From assembly GCF_023634845.1 (NCBI RefSeq), contig NZ_JAMLJL010000014.1, positions 42,076-106,075 of the forward strand: a stretch of 64,000 bases of DNA, given 5' to 3'. The notes beneath the pieces are model-generated. The model did not search any database. It saw only the letters and a program-made list of their open reading frames with translations, and was not told where the DNA came from. This document shows, piece after piece, positions 47,023 through 54,203 of this stretch. The position numbers and the translations under genes are program-made. This DNA comes from Flavobacterium amniphilum. Lineage in GTDB: Bacteria; Bacteroidota; Bacteroidia; Flavobacteriales; Flavobacteriaceae. How positions within the stretch are numbered: position 1 is the stretch's first letter; each line of letters opens with the position of its first letter.

Positions 47023-47030
47023 TACATTTG
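47023..47030 (+). promoter_or_regulatory. -7 promoter element of the GNAT/HTH pair
   Basis: TACATTTG matches TAnnTTTG exactly and ends 4 nt before the ATG at 47035, so the transcript would be leaderless or nearly so. No TTG is present at the usual upstream spacing, where a dyad sits instead. Confidence 0.5.
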
Positions 47031-47034
47031 TTTT

Positions 47035-47502
47035 ATGACTATTATCGAAGTTCCAACAGGAAATGTTTATCCTATAGAAATCTTGCCTGTTGCAGATACA
47101 GATTACGAATCATTATCAGAAACTCGTTATTTTTTTAACTGGAAAGAGGAAAAAGAACAAGAATTATACAAATTAATAATAAAAGGGCAGAATGATATCC
47201 AAGGATTGATTTCAATAGAAAGAATTCCATCTGAATGGAGAATTCACATCAGACTTCTTACTGTATCAATAGAAAATTATGGAGGAGAAAAAGTTTACGA
47301 AAAAATTGCAGGAAACCTAATTGCATATGTTTCAAAAATTGCAGTAGCAGATTTTGGAGAGTTAGCATGTGTATCACTAAAACCTAAAAGTTCAATCGCA
47401 CAACATTATATCAATAAATATAAAATGAATGTAACTGGTATGACTTTAAGCATAGAAGTTCCTGAAATAGTAGCTCTCATTAATTTATACGACCATGATT
47501 AA
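47035..47502 (+). CDS. GNAT-like protein, candidate toxin of a two-gene module
   Basis: The 155-residue soluble protein looks like a divergent acetyltransferase-fold (GNAT) protein. The core strand IRLLTVSIENYG (about 77-88) is followed by the acetyl-CoA-helix region YEKIAGNLIAYVSKIAVADFG and then strand ELACVSLKPKSS. A HYINKYKMNVTG segment fits the typical YxxxGF-like end. The canonical (Q/R)xxGx(G/A) loop is degenerate (KIAGNL), so activity is uncertain. It overlaps the downstream HTH gene by 8 bases, as in toxin-antitoxin pairs, and sits behind a candidate operator. A non-toxic acetyltransferase is the alternative. Confidence 0.65.
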   Translation: MTIIEVPTGNVYPIEILPVADTDYESLSETRYFFNWKEEKEQELYKLIIKGQNDIQGLISIERIPSEWRIHIRLLTVSIENYGGEKVYEKIAGNLIAYVSKIAVADFGELACVSLKPKSSIAQHYINKYKMNVTGMTLSIEVPEIVALINLYDHD

Positions 47503-48022
47503 TAAAAAAAACATAAACAACAATGATTCTGAGTTTGGAGTTGACTCAAGATACAACTCAGAAAAGGAAAGAGAACAAGATTCAATTGCCTTGATGCAGG
47601 CTCGTTTGGAAAGAATGAAGAATCTACCAAAAGAGCAAATTCTTCGTGCAAAACTCATGCAATTAAAATTGAAAATGGAAGATTATCTAAAAAAACCTGT
47701 TTATGATAATCAGAACCATTTCACACAGTTCCTGAAATATTATGTTGATACCATATATGCTAAACGAAGTGATTTTGCGAAAGACATAAACATTAGCGCA
47801 AATTCTTTAAGCAAAGTTATCAATAATCACAGACCTCCAAAAGAAGAATTTATTTTGAAGCTCATGATACACTCTGAAAAAGCCTTCGCTCATGTTGGTG
47901 AGTTTCACAAGAAAACTTGGTATCAGGTTTATTTGCATGAAAAATTATGCGATACAATGTCAGATCAGGATACCTGGAGACCTAAAATCGAAAAAGAAGT
48001 TAAACTTACCGAATTAGTTTAA
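47495..48022 (+). CDS. XRE-like HTH protein, candidate antitoxin and repressor
   Basis: The 175-residue protein has an N-terminal charged helical part (1-70; KEREQDSIALMQARLERMK), which may be the dimerising or partner-binding segment. A helix-turn-helix domain follows (about 72-140; YYVDTIYAKRSDFAKDINI, then SANSLSKVINNHRPPKEEF, the recognition region). The C-terminal helix KTWYQVYLHEKLCDTM resembles those of HigA-type antitoxins. Its start lies within the last codons of the GNAT-like gene, and twin dyads precede the operon, so it probably represses its own promoter. It is followed by about 130 bp of non-repetitive noncoding DNA. Confidence 0.75.
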   Translation: MINKKNINNNDSEFGVDSRYNSEKEREQDSIALMQARLERMKNLPKEQILRAKLMQLKLKMEDYLKKPVYDNQNHFTQFLKYYVDTIYAKRSDFAKDINISANSLSKVINNHRPPKEEFILKLMIHSEKAFAHVGEFHKKTWYQVYLHEKLCDTMSDQDTWRPKIEKEVKLTELV

Positions 48023-48149
48023 AGGTAAGAATTACATTAACAACAGCTTATTTATTTCATAGAATTTCAAGATCAAAGTAACCTTCTTTCCTGCTTGACA
48101 ACTCTTTGCTACATTAGCCCTAGCGCAAACTGCGTTAAATTAAAAACCT

Positions 48150-48662
48150 ATGGAGAAATACTTACGCCAATTAATATCAATAGTATTTGAAGACAAGAAA
48201 GAAGTCTTTACCGGTTTTCTGATCGACTGGACTGAAGACTGGATCTTACTGAAAAACAACCCGGTCGATTTTATCATTGACGGTTACACGATTTTGAAAA
48301 ACAAAAATGTGCAATCGATTATTCAGGATGAAGATCATGAGTTTACAGAAAGAGTGATTAAACTTAAAGGCCTGAAGACAAGTGCAGAAGATGTTATCCC
48401 TCTAAGAGATTTGCCTTCCATTATTAATTTCATATCACAGCGATATGAAATTTTCCAGATTGCGAAGAAGTCAGATAAAGCGGTTTATCCCGGTAAACTC
48501 CTTGAACTGAATGAGAAAGAACTGATTATTGATTTTCTGGGAACTGAAGGTCAGTTTGAGGGTGAAATGAATTTTAACCTCAACAAAATCAGAGTTATTG
48601 AATTTGATACCGACTATATTAATTCATTGAAGTTAGTTATACAGGAAAATACTAAGAAATAA
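48150..48662 (+). CDS. hypothetical protein with two Sm-like-looking beta domains
   Basis: This is a 170-residue soluble protein. Two segments share a pattern of twisted beta strands typical of small Sm/SH3-like barrels: residues about 5-60 (EVFTGFLIDWTEDWILLKNN) and about 105-165 (YPGKLLELNEKELIIDFLGT, NKIRVIEFDTDYINSLKL). A helical linker (RDLPSIINFISQRYEIF) joins them. The internal duplication is a visual impression that needs structure prediction. It is an orphan of the small-gene array, with no recognised family and no signal peptide. Confidence 0.6.
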   Translation: MEKYLRQLISIVFEDKKEVFTGFLIDWTEDWILLKNNPVDFIIDGYTILKNKNVQSIIQDEDHEFTERVIKLKGLKTSAEDVIPLRDLPSIINFISQRYEIFQIAKKSDKAVYPGKLLELNEKELIIDFLGTEGQFEGEMNFNLNKIRVIEFDTDYINSLKLVIQENTKK

Positions 48663-48722
48663 TCTACGGTTACTGACAAAACAGCTTGTTTAATCAGATT
48701 AAAAAACACAACAAACAACACC

Positions 48723-49235
48723 ATGAAAAGACCTGAAACTACAGAATACCATCCCTATTTCCAACATTACATTCACTTAACCGATACCGGAGACTTCCAT
48801 GAAATTTTTCATAAAAACACTCAATTGACGGCCGATTTTTTCAGTACTATCCCCATTGAAAAACACCATTATAAATACGGCCCTGACAAATGGACAATCA
48901 AAGAAGTATTGATGCATATTATTGATACTGAAAGAGTTTTTGCCTACAGAACACTGGTTTGTCTTAGAGGAGACAACACTACACCTTTACACAGTATGGA
49001 CGACAATTTATATGCCTCCAATATTGATGTTACTTCCCGAAGCATGGAAAGTCTTTTGGAAGAATTTGGTATTGTGAGAGCAAATTCCGTTTTCCTTTTC
49101 CAAAACATCACTGAAGAGCAAAGCCTTTTTCTGGGTAACGGTGTCACGCATCCTTTCAGCGCAAGAGCATTAGGATTGATCATGATGGGACATATACTCC
49201 ATCATATTAATGTTATCAAAGAAAGGTATTTGTAG
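48723..49235 (+). CDS. DinB-family (DinB_2) four-helix protein
   Basis: The 170-residue protein fits the DinB/YfiT-like four-helix bundle that binds a divalent metal through three histidines. Visible motifs are HHYKYGPDKWTIKEVLMHII (first His region, about 43-62), TERVFAYRTLV, and the C-terminal GHILHHINVIKERY (about 156-169), which supplies the remaining His. Members act as thiol-dependent S-transferases or have unknown roles and can be stress-induced. It is one of the few assignable genes in the array and precedes a 347-bp repeat-rich gap. Confidence 0.85.
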   Translation: MKRPETTEYHPYFQHYIHLTDTGDFHEIFHKNTQLTADFFSTIPIEKHHYKYGPDKWTIKEVLMHIIDTERVFAYRTLVCLRGDNTTPLHSMDDNLYASNIDVTSRSMESLLEEFGIVRANSVFLFQNITEEQSLFLGNGVTHPFSARALGLIMMGHILHHINVIKERYL

Positions 49236-49582
49236 TTTGTTTTTTTAGATTATCAGATTGTTGGATTATCAGATTGTCTGATTTTTAGACTTCTTAGAAC
49301 CTTAAACTCTTAGATAAAATTTAACCGCTGTCAGGGTTGGGATACCGGAAATTATGTATTTTAAGGATTGTTTGGTGGTGGTATTTTATTATTTGTGAGT
49401 ATGAAGCACGGATTACACTCGAGCGTAGCGAACTTACGAAGTAAATCTGCGCTATCTGGTTTTGCTTTCAACTTCTTATCTCTTCATGAAAAAACTTTAT
49501 CTTTAAGCGAAAATAAACTGCCAGATGGCAACGCTACTGTGCCAAGCAATAAAATGTTAGCAGTAATGCTAAAAAGAGAATA
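49236..49582. other. 347-bp repeat-rich gap between array genes
   Basis: Modules found, in order: AGATTATCAGATTG simple repeats (49241-49318), TTAACCGCTGTCAGGGTTGG (49321-49340, matching 46788-46807), and the ACACTCGAGCGTAGCG repeat (49415-49430). A GCCAGATGGC palindrome (49520-49529) and ATGTTAGCAG (49554-49563), shared with 50954-50963, complete the set. A 71-codon frame through this region (49368-49583) is made of repeats and is not accepted as a gene. Confidence 0.7.
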
Positions 49583-50047
49583 ATGAAACAAACAACATTT
49601 CTAATATTACTATTTCTTTTTTGCTTCATTAAATTGTATTCGCAAGAAATTGACAGTACAAATGTTTATTATAAGGCTTTAAAAACTCATCTTTCAGATA
49701 AGGAGGAATTTTACAGTAATAATCCTAAACTTAAAAGACCTGAAGTATTTTACGTTGAAAAAAATGAATATACAACTAATCAAATTCCAAATATAATTTC
49801 TGGAAAAACTATTAAAATTGTAACCCAGGAAGATCTTTTCACATTATTTAAAACCCAAAAACTAGTTTCAATAATTGCCATTCGTCCTGCATCCTGGAAA
49901 AATGGCAGTTTGAGAATTAATGTTATAGATTTTTTCGTGATTCGAAATGGCAAAAAGCTGGAATATACAAATACCGGAGGAAGTGAATTTGAAATCAATA
50001 ATTTTACTTTTAAAAAATCAGAACGCTTACACGGAAGTTATGATTAA
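49583..50047 (+). CDS. small secreted hypothetical protein
   Basis: The 154-residue protein has a signal peptide (1-20, cleavage after KLYSQ). The mature domain is mixed alpha/beta, with DEEFY-like acidic patches near 40, a TQEDLFTLFKTQKLVSIIAI central segment (about 81-100) and NVIDFFVIRNGKKLEYTNTGG near the end. No known family is recognised. It is the first gene after the repeat gap and starts 20 nt after the shared ATGTTAGCAG word. Its orphan status and position suggest a mobile or cassette-like gene. Confidence 0.6.
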   Translation: MKQTTFLILLFLFCFIKLYSQEIDSTNVYYKALKTHLSDKEEFYSNNPKLKRPEVFYVEKNEYTTNQIPNIISGKTIKIVTQEDLFTLFKTQKLVSIIAIRPASWKNGSLRINVIDFFVIRNGKKLEYTNTGGSEFEINNFTFKKSERLHGSYD

Positions 50048-50154
50048 AGAAACAATCCTTTAGCATCACTACTGCACCATGCCACGAAACGTTGCAGGTC
50101 AAGTTTTATGCGACAAAAAACTGAAATAATTATCAAAGAAAACAAGAAGAAAAT

Positions 50155-50820
50155 ATGAATGAAAAATTCACTTTGACCGGTGGGGCAAGAATTGGAATGG
50201 CTAATGCAACTTTCCCTTTTGCTGATTTGTATGTTGACAGGGAAATATTAAAAATAAATGCTTCGATTGTTGGAAATTTAGTATTTCAACCCAAAGATAT
50301 CATTTCGATAAAACCGTATACTTCGATTCCAATTATCGGAAACGGCATAAAGATAAACCATAGAGTTGAAAATTATAATTCAGAAGTGATTTTTTGGACT
50401 TTTAAAAATCCGAATTCAGTACTCAGTGCAATTGAAAAAACCGGATTTCTGCAAAATACAAACAGTACCATAAGTGCTGATGATTTAGAAATTCTGAAAA
50501 AGCAGAATGAAGGTGGATTTCCTATAAAAAAACCGGCTGCCGTATTTTTCGTTGTTGCCTGGAATTTACTTTTCCTTTCAGATATTATCCCTTTTTTTTT
50601 AAGTGACAAAACCGAAGGTTCGCCCATTGGGATTGGAATAATTTCAGCCGTTGGGTTACTATTTGCAAGTTCAATATTAACAATAGTCTCCGGGAAATTC
50701 CGAAAAATAATCCTGAAAGAAAACAGAAACTTTGAGGACATCAAAAAGTTTGTTTATTTCATAGCGCTTGTAAGCGGAATACTATTTGCCGGATTTACAA
50801 TTGGGAATTTAAATCGATAA
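50155..50820 (+). CDS. hypothetical membrane protein
   Basis: The 221-residue protein has an N-terminal soluble domain (1-120; FTLTGGARIGMANATFPFADL, EVIFWTFKNPNSVLSAI), which looks like a small beta barrel of the PH/GRAM type. Three hydrophobic helices follow, at about 128-147, 158-180 and 198-216. There is no signal peptide, so the barrel is probably cytoplasmic and anchored by the C-terminal helices. It resembles families of unknown function common in accessory regions. The gap before it contains a CGAAACGTTGCAGG/TATGCGAC-type repeat remnant (about 50082-50116). Confidence 0.6.
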   Translation: MNEKFTLTGGARIGMANATFPFADLYVDREILKINASIVGNLVFQPKDIISIKPYTSIPIIGNGIKINHRVENYNSEVIFWTFKNPNSVLSAIEKTGFLQNTNSTISADDLEILKKQNEGGFPIKKPAAVFFVVAWNLLFLSDIIPFFLSDKTEGSPIGIGIISAVGLLFASSILTIVSGKFRKIILKENRNFEDIKKFVYFIALVSGILFAGFTIGNLNR

Positions 50821-50880
50821 AAACCGGGTCCATAACGCAGTTTGGTAATGTGGCAGGTTTTGGGCTTAATGAAACGGTTC

Positions 50881-50917
50881 TTTTGTCTCTTTGGTTTCAT
50901 TCCTGAGGGAAAAGTTT
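50881..50917 (+). repeat. 37-nt recurring intergenic module, copy in the 165-bp element
   Basis: This copy (TTTTGTCTCTTTGG..., with CATTCCTGAGGGAA) lies inside a 165-bp gap that opens with CATAACGCAG (50831) and ends with ATGTTAGCAG (50954-50963), 23 nt before the next gene. The ends look like a site flanking exchangeable genes. Confidence 0.6.
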
Positions 50918-50985
50918 GGAAACGAAAATCTTCTACAACTTAAAGCCGGAGGTATGTTAGCAGCGATATTCTCCGGACAAAAAAA

Positions 50986-51546
50986 ATGAAAAAAATGAAA
51001 ACACAAAGTATATATCAGGATACCTTAAAATTTGCTGCCGGGAAACATGCTGAAAACAACCAGACCATTCCCGGAACAAATTTGCCTTATGTGGTGCATT
51101 TGAGCAATGTGGCGATGGAGATTTTAATCGCTTCGCAGGAAACAGAACAATTTGGGATTGAATTTGCCATACAAGTCGCTTTGCTTCATGACACTTTAGA
51201 AGACACCAACACGACATTTGAAGAACTGACAGAAACGTTTAGTTTAGAGGTTGCCAATGCTGTCTCTGCCCTGACCAAAAGGAATGATATTCCTAAAGCG
51301 GAAAAAATGAAAGACAGTTTAAAACGCATTAAAGAATTATCCAAAGAAGTCGGGGCCGTAAAATTAGCTGACCGGATCACTAATTTACAATCTCCCCCTT
51401 CCCATTGGAGTTTTGAAAAAAGACTGGAATACCAAAAAGAAGCCATTCAGATTCTTGAGGAATTAAAGGGTGCCAATACTTATCTGGAAAACAGACTGAA
51501 AGCGAAAATTGATGAGTATTCGAGGTATTGTGTTCCGGAAGTATAA
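50986..51546 (+). CDS. small HD-domain protein related to (p)ppGpp hydrolases
   Basis: The 186-residue protein is a lone HD-type phosphohydrolase domain. It has H38 (YVVHLSNVA), the H68-D69 pair in LLHDTLEDT and D129 in VKLADRITNL, as in the hydrolase half of Rel/SpoT and in MESH1-like small alarmone hydrolases. The synthetase and regulatory domains of full Rel are absent; normal length for a stand-alone hydrolase is about 180-200 residues. It could remove ppGpp or related nucleotides, for example to oppose a toxic synthetase. A second ATG nine bases in is also possible. Confidence 0.82.
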   Translation: MKKMKTQSIYQDTLKFAAGKHAENNQTIPGTNLPYVVHLSNVAMEILIASQETEQFGIEFAIQVALLHDTLEDTNTTFEELTETFSLEVANAVSALTKRNDIPKAEKMKDSLKRIKELSKEVGAVKLADRITNLQSPPSHWSFEKRLEYQKEAIQILEELKGANTYLENRLKAKIDEYSRYCVPEV

Positions 51547-51603
51547 AAGACAGCGATTTTAAAGAAATCATCCTATCGGTTTATTGTATTTAACGGGATT
51601 ATC

Positions 51604-51640
51604 TTTTCGTATATTTGACACAGTCCTGCCGGAATGGTTT
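51604..51640 (+). repeat. 37-nt recurring intergenic module, copy 3
   Basis: The sequence TTTTCGTATATTTGAC with CAGTCCTGCCGGAATGGTTT matches the modules at 46835 and 54116. It stands upstream of the orphan gene at 51697. Confidence 0.65.
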
Positions 51641-51696
51641 GGGATCTCTCCCAGCCCCTAAAACCGTTGGATTTGTACACAATTAATCACTAAAGA

Positions 51697-52296
51697 ATGG
51701 AGTTAGGCATTTACAGAAACTTTTGGGACGGACAACCCAATCACTTACCTTTTTTAAGCTTCAGAAGTTCCAGTGACGAACCAAAGGAGTTCAATTTAAA
51801 ACTCAGTATTACCAAATTAGAAGCAATTCTGAGAAAAAACCCGGTATCTATCGTAAAAAAAGACCTCCAATTATTACTTAACGATGAAAACTGGAGATTG
51901 CATATTGTAGCTTCAATTGTTTTATTGATGCTGAAAAAGGAAAATTCCCAAGATATATCAGATTTATTTTGGCAAAGAATTGAGAAAGGTTCATGGGTCA
52001 GTCCGCAAATTTTAGTTTCATTATCGTATTCCGATTTCAATTTCGAAAACAGAAGCAAACAAATACTAAATGACGGTATAAACATAAACTATGCTGCACT
52101 CAGCCCGATTGAACACCACTCTGCAAGGGGCGGAACGACAAAAAGGATGGCAGGGAAAAAAGTTTTGGCTGCTATTGACTATCTGGTTAACGGTATTGTA
52201 AATGATACTCCGGAAACGGATTGCGGAGGTTCAATCTGCAAAAGCTGGAAAGAAAGCATAGACAATCAGAATAATTTTAAAACAGGGCAGTTTTAA
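51697..52296 (+). CDS. hypothetical protein, possible immunity-type orphan
   Basis: This is a 199-residue soluble protein with no signal peptide. It is probably helical, with heat-repeat-like character in the middle (EAILRKNPVSIVKKDLQLLL, WRLHIVASIVLLMLKK, WVSPQILVSLSYSDF). It carries a basic KRMAGKKVLAAIDYL segment near 150 and four Cys/Lys-rich residues at the end (CGGSICKSWK). The pattern resembles proteins encoded near polymorphic toxins, but I cannot assign a family. It heads a tight run with the next membrane protein (27-bp gap). Confidence 0.55.
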   Translation: MELGIYRNFWDGQPNHLPFLSFRSSSDEPKEFNLKLSITKLEAILRKNPVSIVKKDLQLLLNDENWRLHIVASIVLLMLKKENSQDISDLFWQRIEKGSWVSPQILVSLSYSDFNFENRSKQILNDGININYAALSPIEHHSARGGTTKRMAGKKVLAAIDYLVNGIVNDTPETDCGGSICKSWKESIDNQNNFKTGQF

Positions 52297-52323
52297 CTTA
52301 ACACAACAACCCTTTTACGAATT

Positions 52324-52701
52324 ATGAAAAATATAATCCGGTCAATAGCAATACTAGCCTATTTATCCATCATTCTTATGGGAGAAATGATTGGCCTGCC
52401 TTTTTTCTTTTGGTTAATTTTCACCTCATTGCATTTTGGTAATATTGATCAATTATTTGCAATACTTGGGCTTATCGGAATTGGATTAAATCTAAGCAAA
52501 TGGAAAAACAGCATCCCGATAACCCTTATCAGCTTTCTGTTTATGCTGGCGCCGATACTAAGCAGAATAGCACAAGTTCCAATTGAAAAGTTTGATTATC
52601 CGGCATTTAAAATTCCACTTTGGATTTTTATCATTACCTATATCGTATTCATCTTGCTTAACATTTTCAACAGAAAGACTGAATCCAAAACACCGGTTTA
52701 A
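52324..52701 (+). CDS. small integral membrane protein
   Basis: The 125-residue protein has about four hydrophobic helices (about 7-28, 33-50, 60-77 and 95-115) with short loops, and a basic tail FNRKTESK. No motif for transport or enzymatic function was seen. Its placement 27 bp after the 51697 gene suggests co-transcription. It is an orphan by appearance; a transport, immunity or structural role cannot be decided. Confidence 0.6.
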   Translation: MKNIIRSIAILAYLSIILMGEMIGLPFFFWLIFTSLHFGNIDQLFAILGLIGIGLNLSKWKNSIPITLISFLFMLAPILSRIAQVPIEKFDYPAFKIPLWIFIITYIVFILLNIFNRKTESKTPV

Positions 52702-52785
52702 TAAAATTGGGATGATCACCAAAACCTTTTATATATTTGAATTCATTTCCATTTCGATTATTAAATATATTTTTTGAATGAGCAT

Positions 52786-53286
52786 ATGTTGAATCTACAG
52801 GAGTTTACAGAAAATATAGAATCAAATTACGTAACTGATTATGGTGCAGAAATAGGTACTGTTTTCTGTCATATTTTTGAAAGAGCCACCGGAACAGATC
52901 CTATCCGGGATTTTTTTGATAACATATCAGAATTTGACTTCTTTGACCCTGAAAAATTTGATGCAGAGTATATTCGAAAAACACCCTACACAGACTCCCT
53001 AAACATGATGATTTCAGGAATTATAAAAGAAACACAATACAATGAGCATTTTATGTCATGGAGCAAAGGGGAGGAATATTTGAATCTTTTCTTACATGAA
53101 CTGGAAGGAAGTAAAACAGTTTACACAAATTCCGGTTGGACAAAATCCACTTCTAAAAATTCATACGAGAAAGAATTGGATTTAGTGGGTTATTCAGGCA
53201 TCAGCTACTCTTATTGGTATGATTACGGTTTCATTATTGTTACCGAGAAAAAGATTGGAGTTTTATGGTTTGGAGATGAAGGCTAA
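52786..53286 (+). CDS. hypothetical acidic protein
   Basis: The protein has 166 residues from the ATG at 52786; the frame can start at a TTG at 52774, but the ATG is preferred. It is acidic and aromatic: FFDNISEFDFFDPEKFDAEY (about 40-59), SWSKGEEYLNLFLHELEGSK and a C-terminal SYWYDYGFIIVTEKKIGVLW, which fits the small beta-rich proteins that act as immunity partners of secreted toxins. No signal peptide. It precedes the DUF5984-like gene by 18 bp, so the two are probably co-transcribed. Confidence 0.55.
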   Translation: MLNLQEFTENIESNYVTDYGAEIGTVFCHIFERATGTDPIRDFFDNISEFDFFDPEKFDAEYIRKTPYTDSLNMMISGIIKETQYNEHFMSWSKGEEYLNLFLHELEGSKTVYTNSGWTKSTSKNSYEKELDLVGYSGISYSYWYDYGFIIVTEKKIGVLWFGDEG

Positions 53287-53304
53287 AATTACACAGAAAC
53301 GATT

Positions 53305-54105
53305 ATGATCCATTTTCAACTTAAAAAATTCGATGAAATAACTCCTGTCGGACAGGAACCAAACTTGCTTTTAAGTTGGTTCTGGATGACAGAAGGCGAT
53401 TTGTGGCTCACATTTGGCGAGCAGACGATTTATGAATACACAAAAGAAGCCATACAGTATTTCGGAGATAAAGCAACTCCCTACAACGATTATTATATCG
53501 TCCGGTTTCTGGTAGATTTCACAGCCCTTTTTGAAAAAATCAGTCAGTCATTGCCTGATTATCTTTACAGGCTGACAGAAAACATAGCGCTTTTTAAAGA
53601 GGATGTCCAACAATGGTATGATCTTCATGACACTGAGGAAAACGGAATCAGTGATTTTCATTTTGACCAATATGACAAGTTAACCACATGGAGACTGGAA
53701 AGAACGTTTGATTCTGCACATCTGGTTGGCGGGCCCCATTTGTCTTTTTTCAGACATAACGAAAAAATACGGATTGTCTGGGACATAGAGCATACTTTAG
53801 AAAACGGAATTAGTTTGTGGACGGCCAAAGACGGAAGTATCGAAATGAACTATGCAGACTTTGCCAATGGAGTAAAAGCTTTTGGTGAACAGTTTTTTAA
53901 AAGTATGGACAAGCAGATAGAATTAGCGCTTGCCAAAAACTGGGGAGACATACAAGTGGACAAAATACTACTTGCTGAAGAACACGAAGACCGAAAATCA
54001 GAGTTTGAACAAAGCTTGTCTTTTCTTAGCTATGAAACCACAAGCGAAACAGATTGGCCAGCAATTGAAGAATTGCACAAACGAATGAAAAACGACCTAA
54101 AATAA
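53305..54105 (+). CDS. DUF5984-like protein
   Basis: This is a 266-residue soluble protein. The N-terminus (IHFQLKKFDEITPVGQEPN, LLSWFWMTEGDLWLTFGEQ) matches the opening I recall for DUF5984, a family often found in polymorphic toxin immunity loci; this assignment is from memory. The middle has the repeated W-rich element FRHNEKIRIVWDIEHTLENG and SLWTAKDGSIEMNYADF. There is no secretion signal and no catalytic motif. The close spacing to the upstream acidic gene suggests a two-gene unit within the array. Confidence 0.6.
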   Translation: MIHFQLKKFDEITPVGQEPNLLLSWFWMTEGDLWLTFGEQTIYEYTKEAIQYFGDKATPYNDYYIVRFLVDFTALFEKISQSLPDYLYRLTENIALFKEDVQQWYDLHDTEENGISDFHFDQYDKLTTWRLERTFDSAHLVGGPHLSFFRHNEKIRIVWDIEHTLENGISLWTAKDGSIEMNYADFANGVKAFGEQFFKSMDKQIELALAKNWGDIQVDKILLAEEHEDRKSEFEQSLSFLSYETTSETDWPAIEELHKRMKNDLK

Positions 54106-54115
54106 CGGAAGCATC

Positions 54116-54151
54116 TTTTTGTATATTTGGTTCTGTCTTGACGGAAAGGTT
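54116..54151 (+). repeat. 37-nt recurring intergenic module, copy 4
   Basis: The sequence TTTTTGTATATTTGGTTCTG followed by TCTTGACGGAAAGGTT is closest in sequence to copy 1. It stands 53 nt before the lipoprotein gene at 54204. Confidence 0.7.
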
Positions 54152-54203
54152 ACGAAACTTTATAAAACCATTGAAATGTTATCCTTAATTTAAAAACTCC
54201 AGA

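Larger units (their letters stand above)
46141..47034. other. 894-bp noncoding repeat-rich region
   Basis: This gap has no credible gene. From left to right it holds AGATTATTAG-type simple repeats (46180-46287) and a GTCATTTCGACGAAGGAG-type dispersed motif (about 46298-46317). Next is a CTTCGACTCCGCTCAGCC motif (about 46411-46428), then the 11-bp tandem array (46440-46692). These are followed by an AACCGCTGAAAGGGTTGGGA module (46789-46808), a TTTTGTATATTTTG hairpin module (46835-46871), a CGGATTGCAAATCCG palindrome (46893-46907) and the twin dyads upstream of the next gene. Confidence 0.7.

Noticed and set aside
47035..47502. Housekeeping ribosomal-protein acetyltransferase
   Set aside because: The GNAT loop is degenerate and the gene overlaps an HTH gene behind an operator-like site; a module role fits better.
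49368..49583. 71-codon open frame between the DinB-like gene and the next secreted-protein gene
   Set aside because: It runs through several dispersed repeat modules (ACTCGAGCG, GCCAGATGGC, ATGTTAGCAG) and begins at a non-ATG codon; the coding look comes from the repeats.
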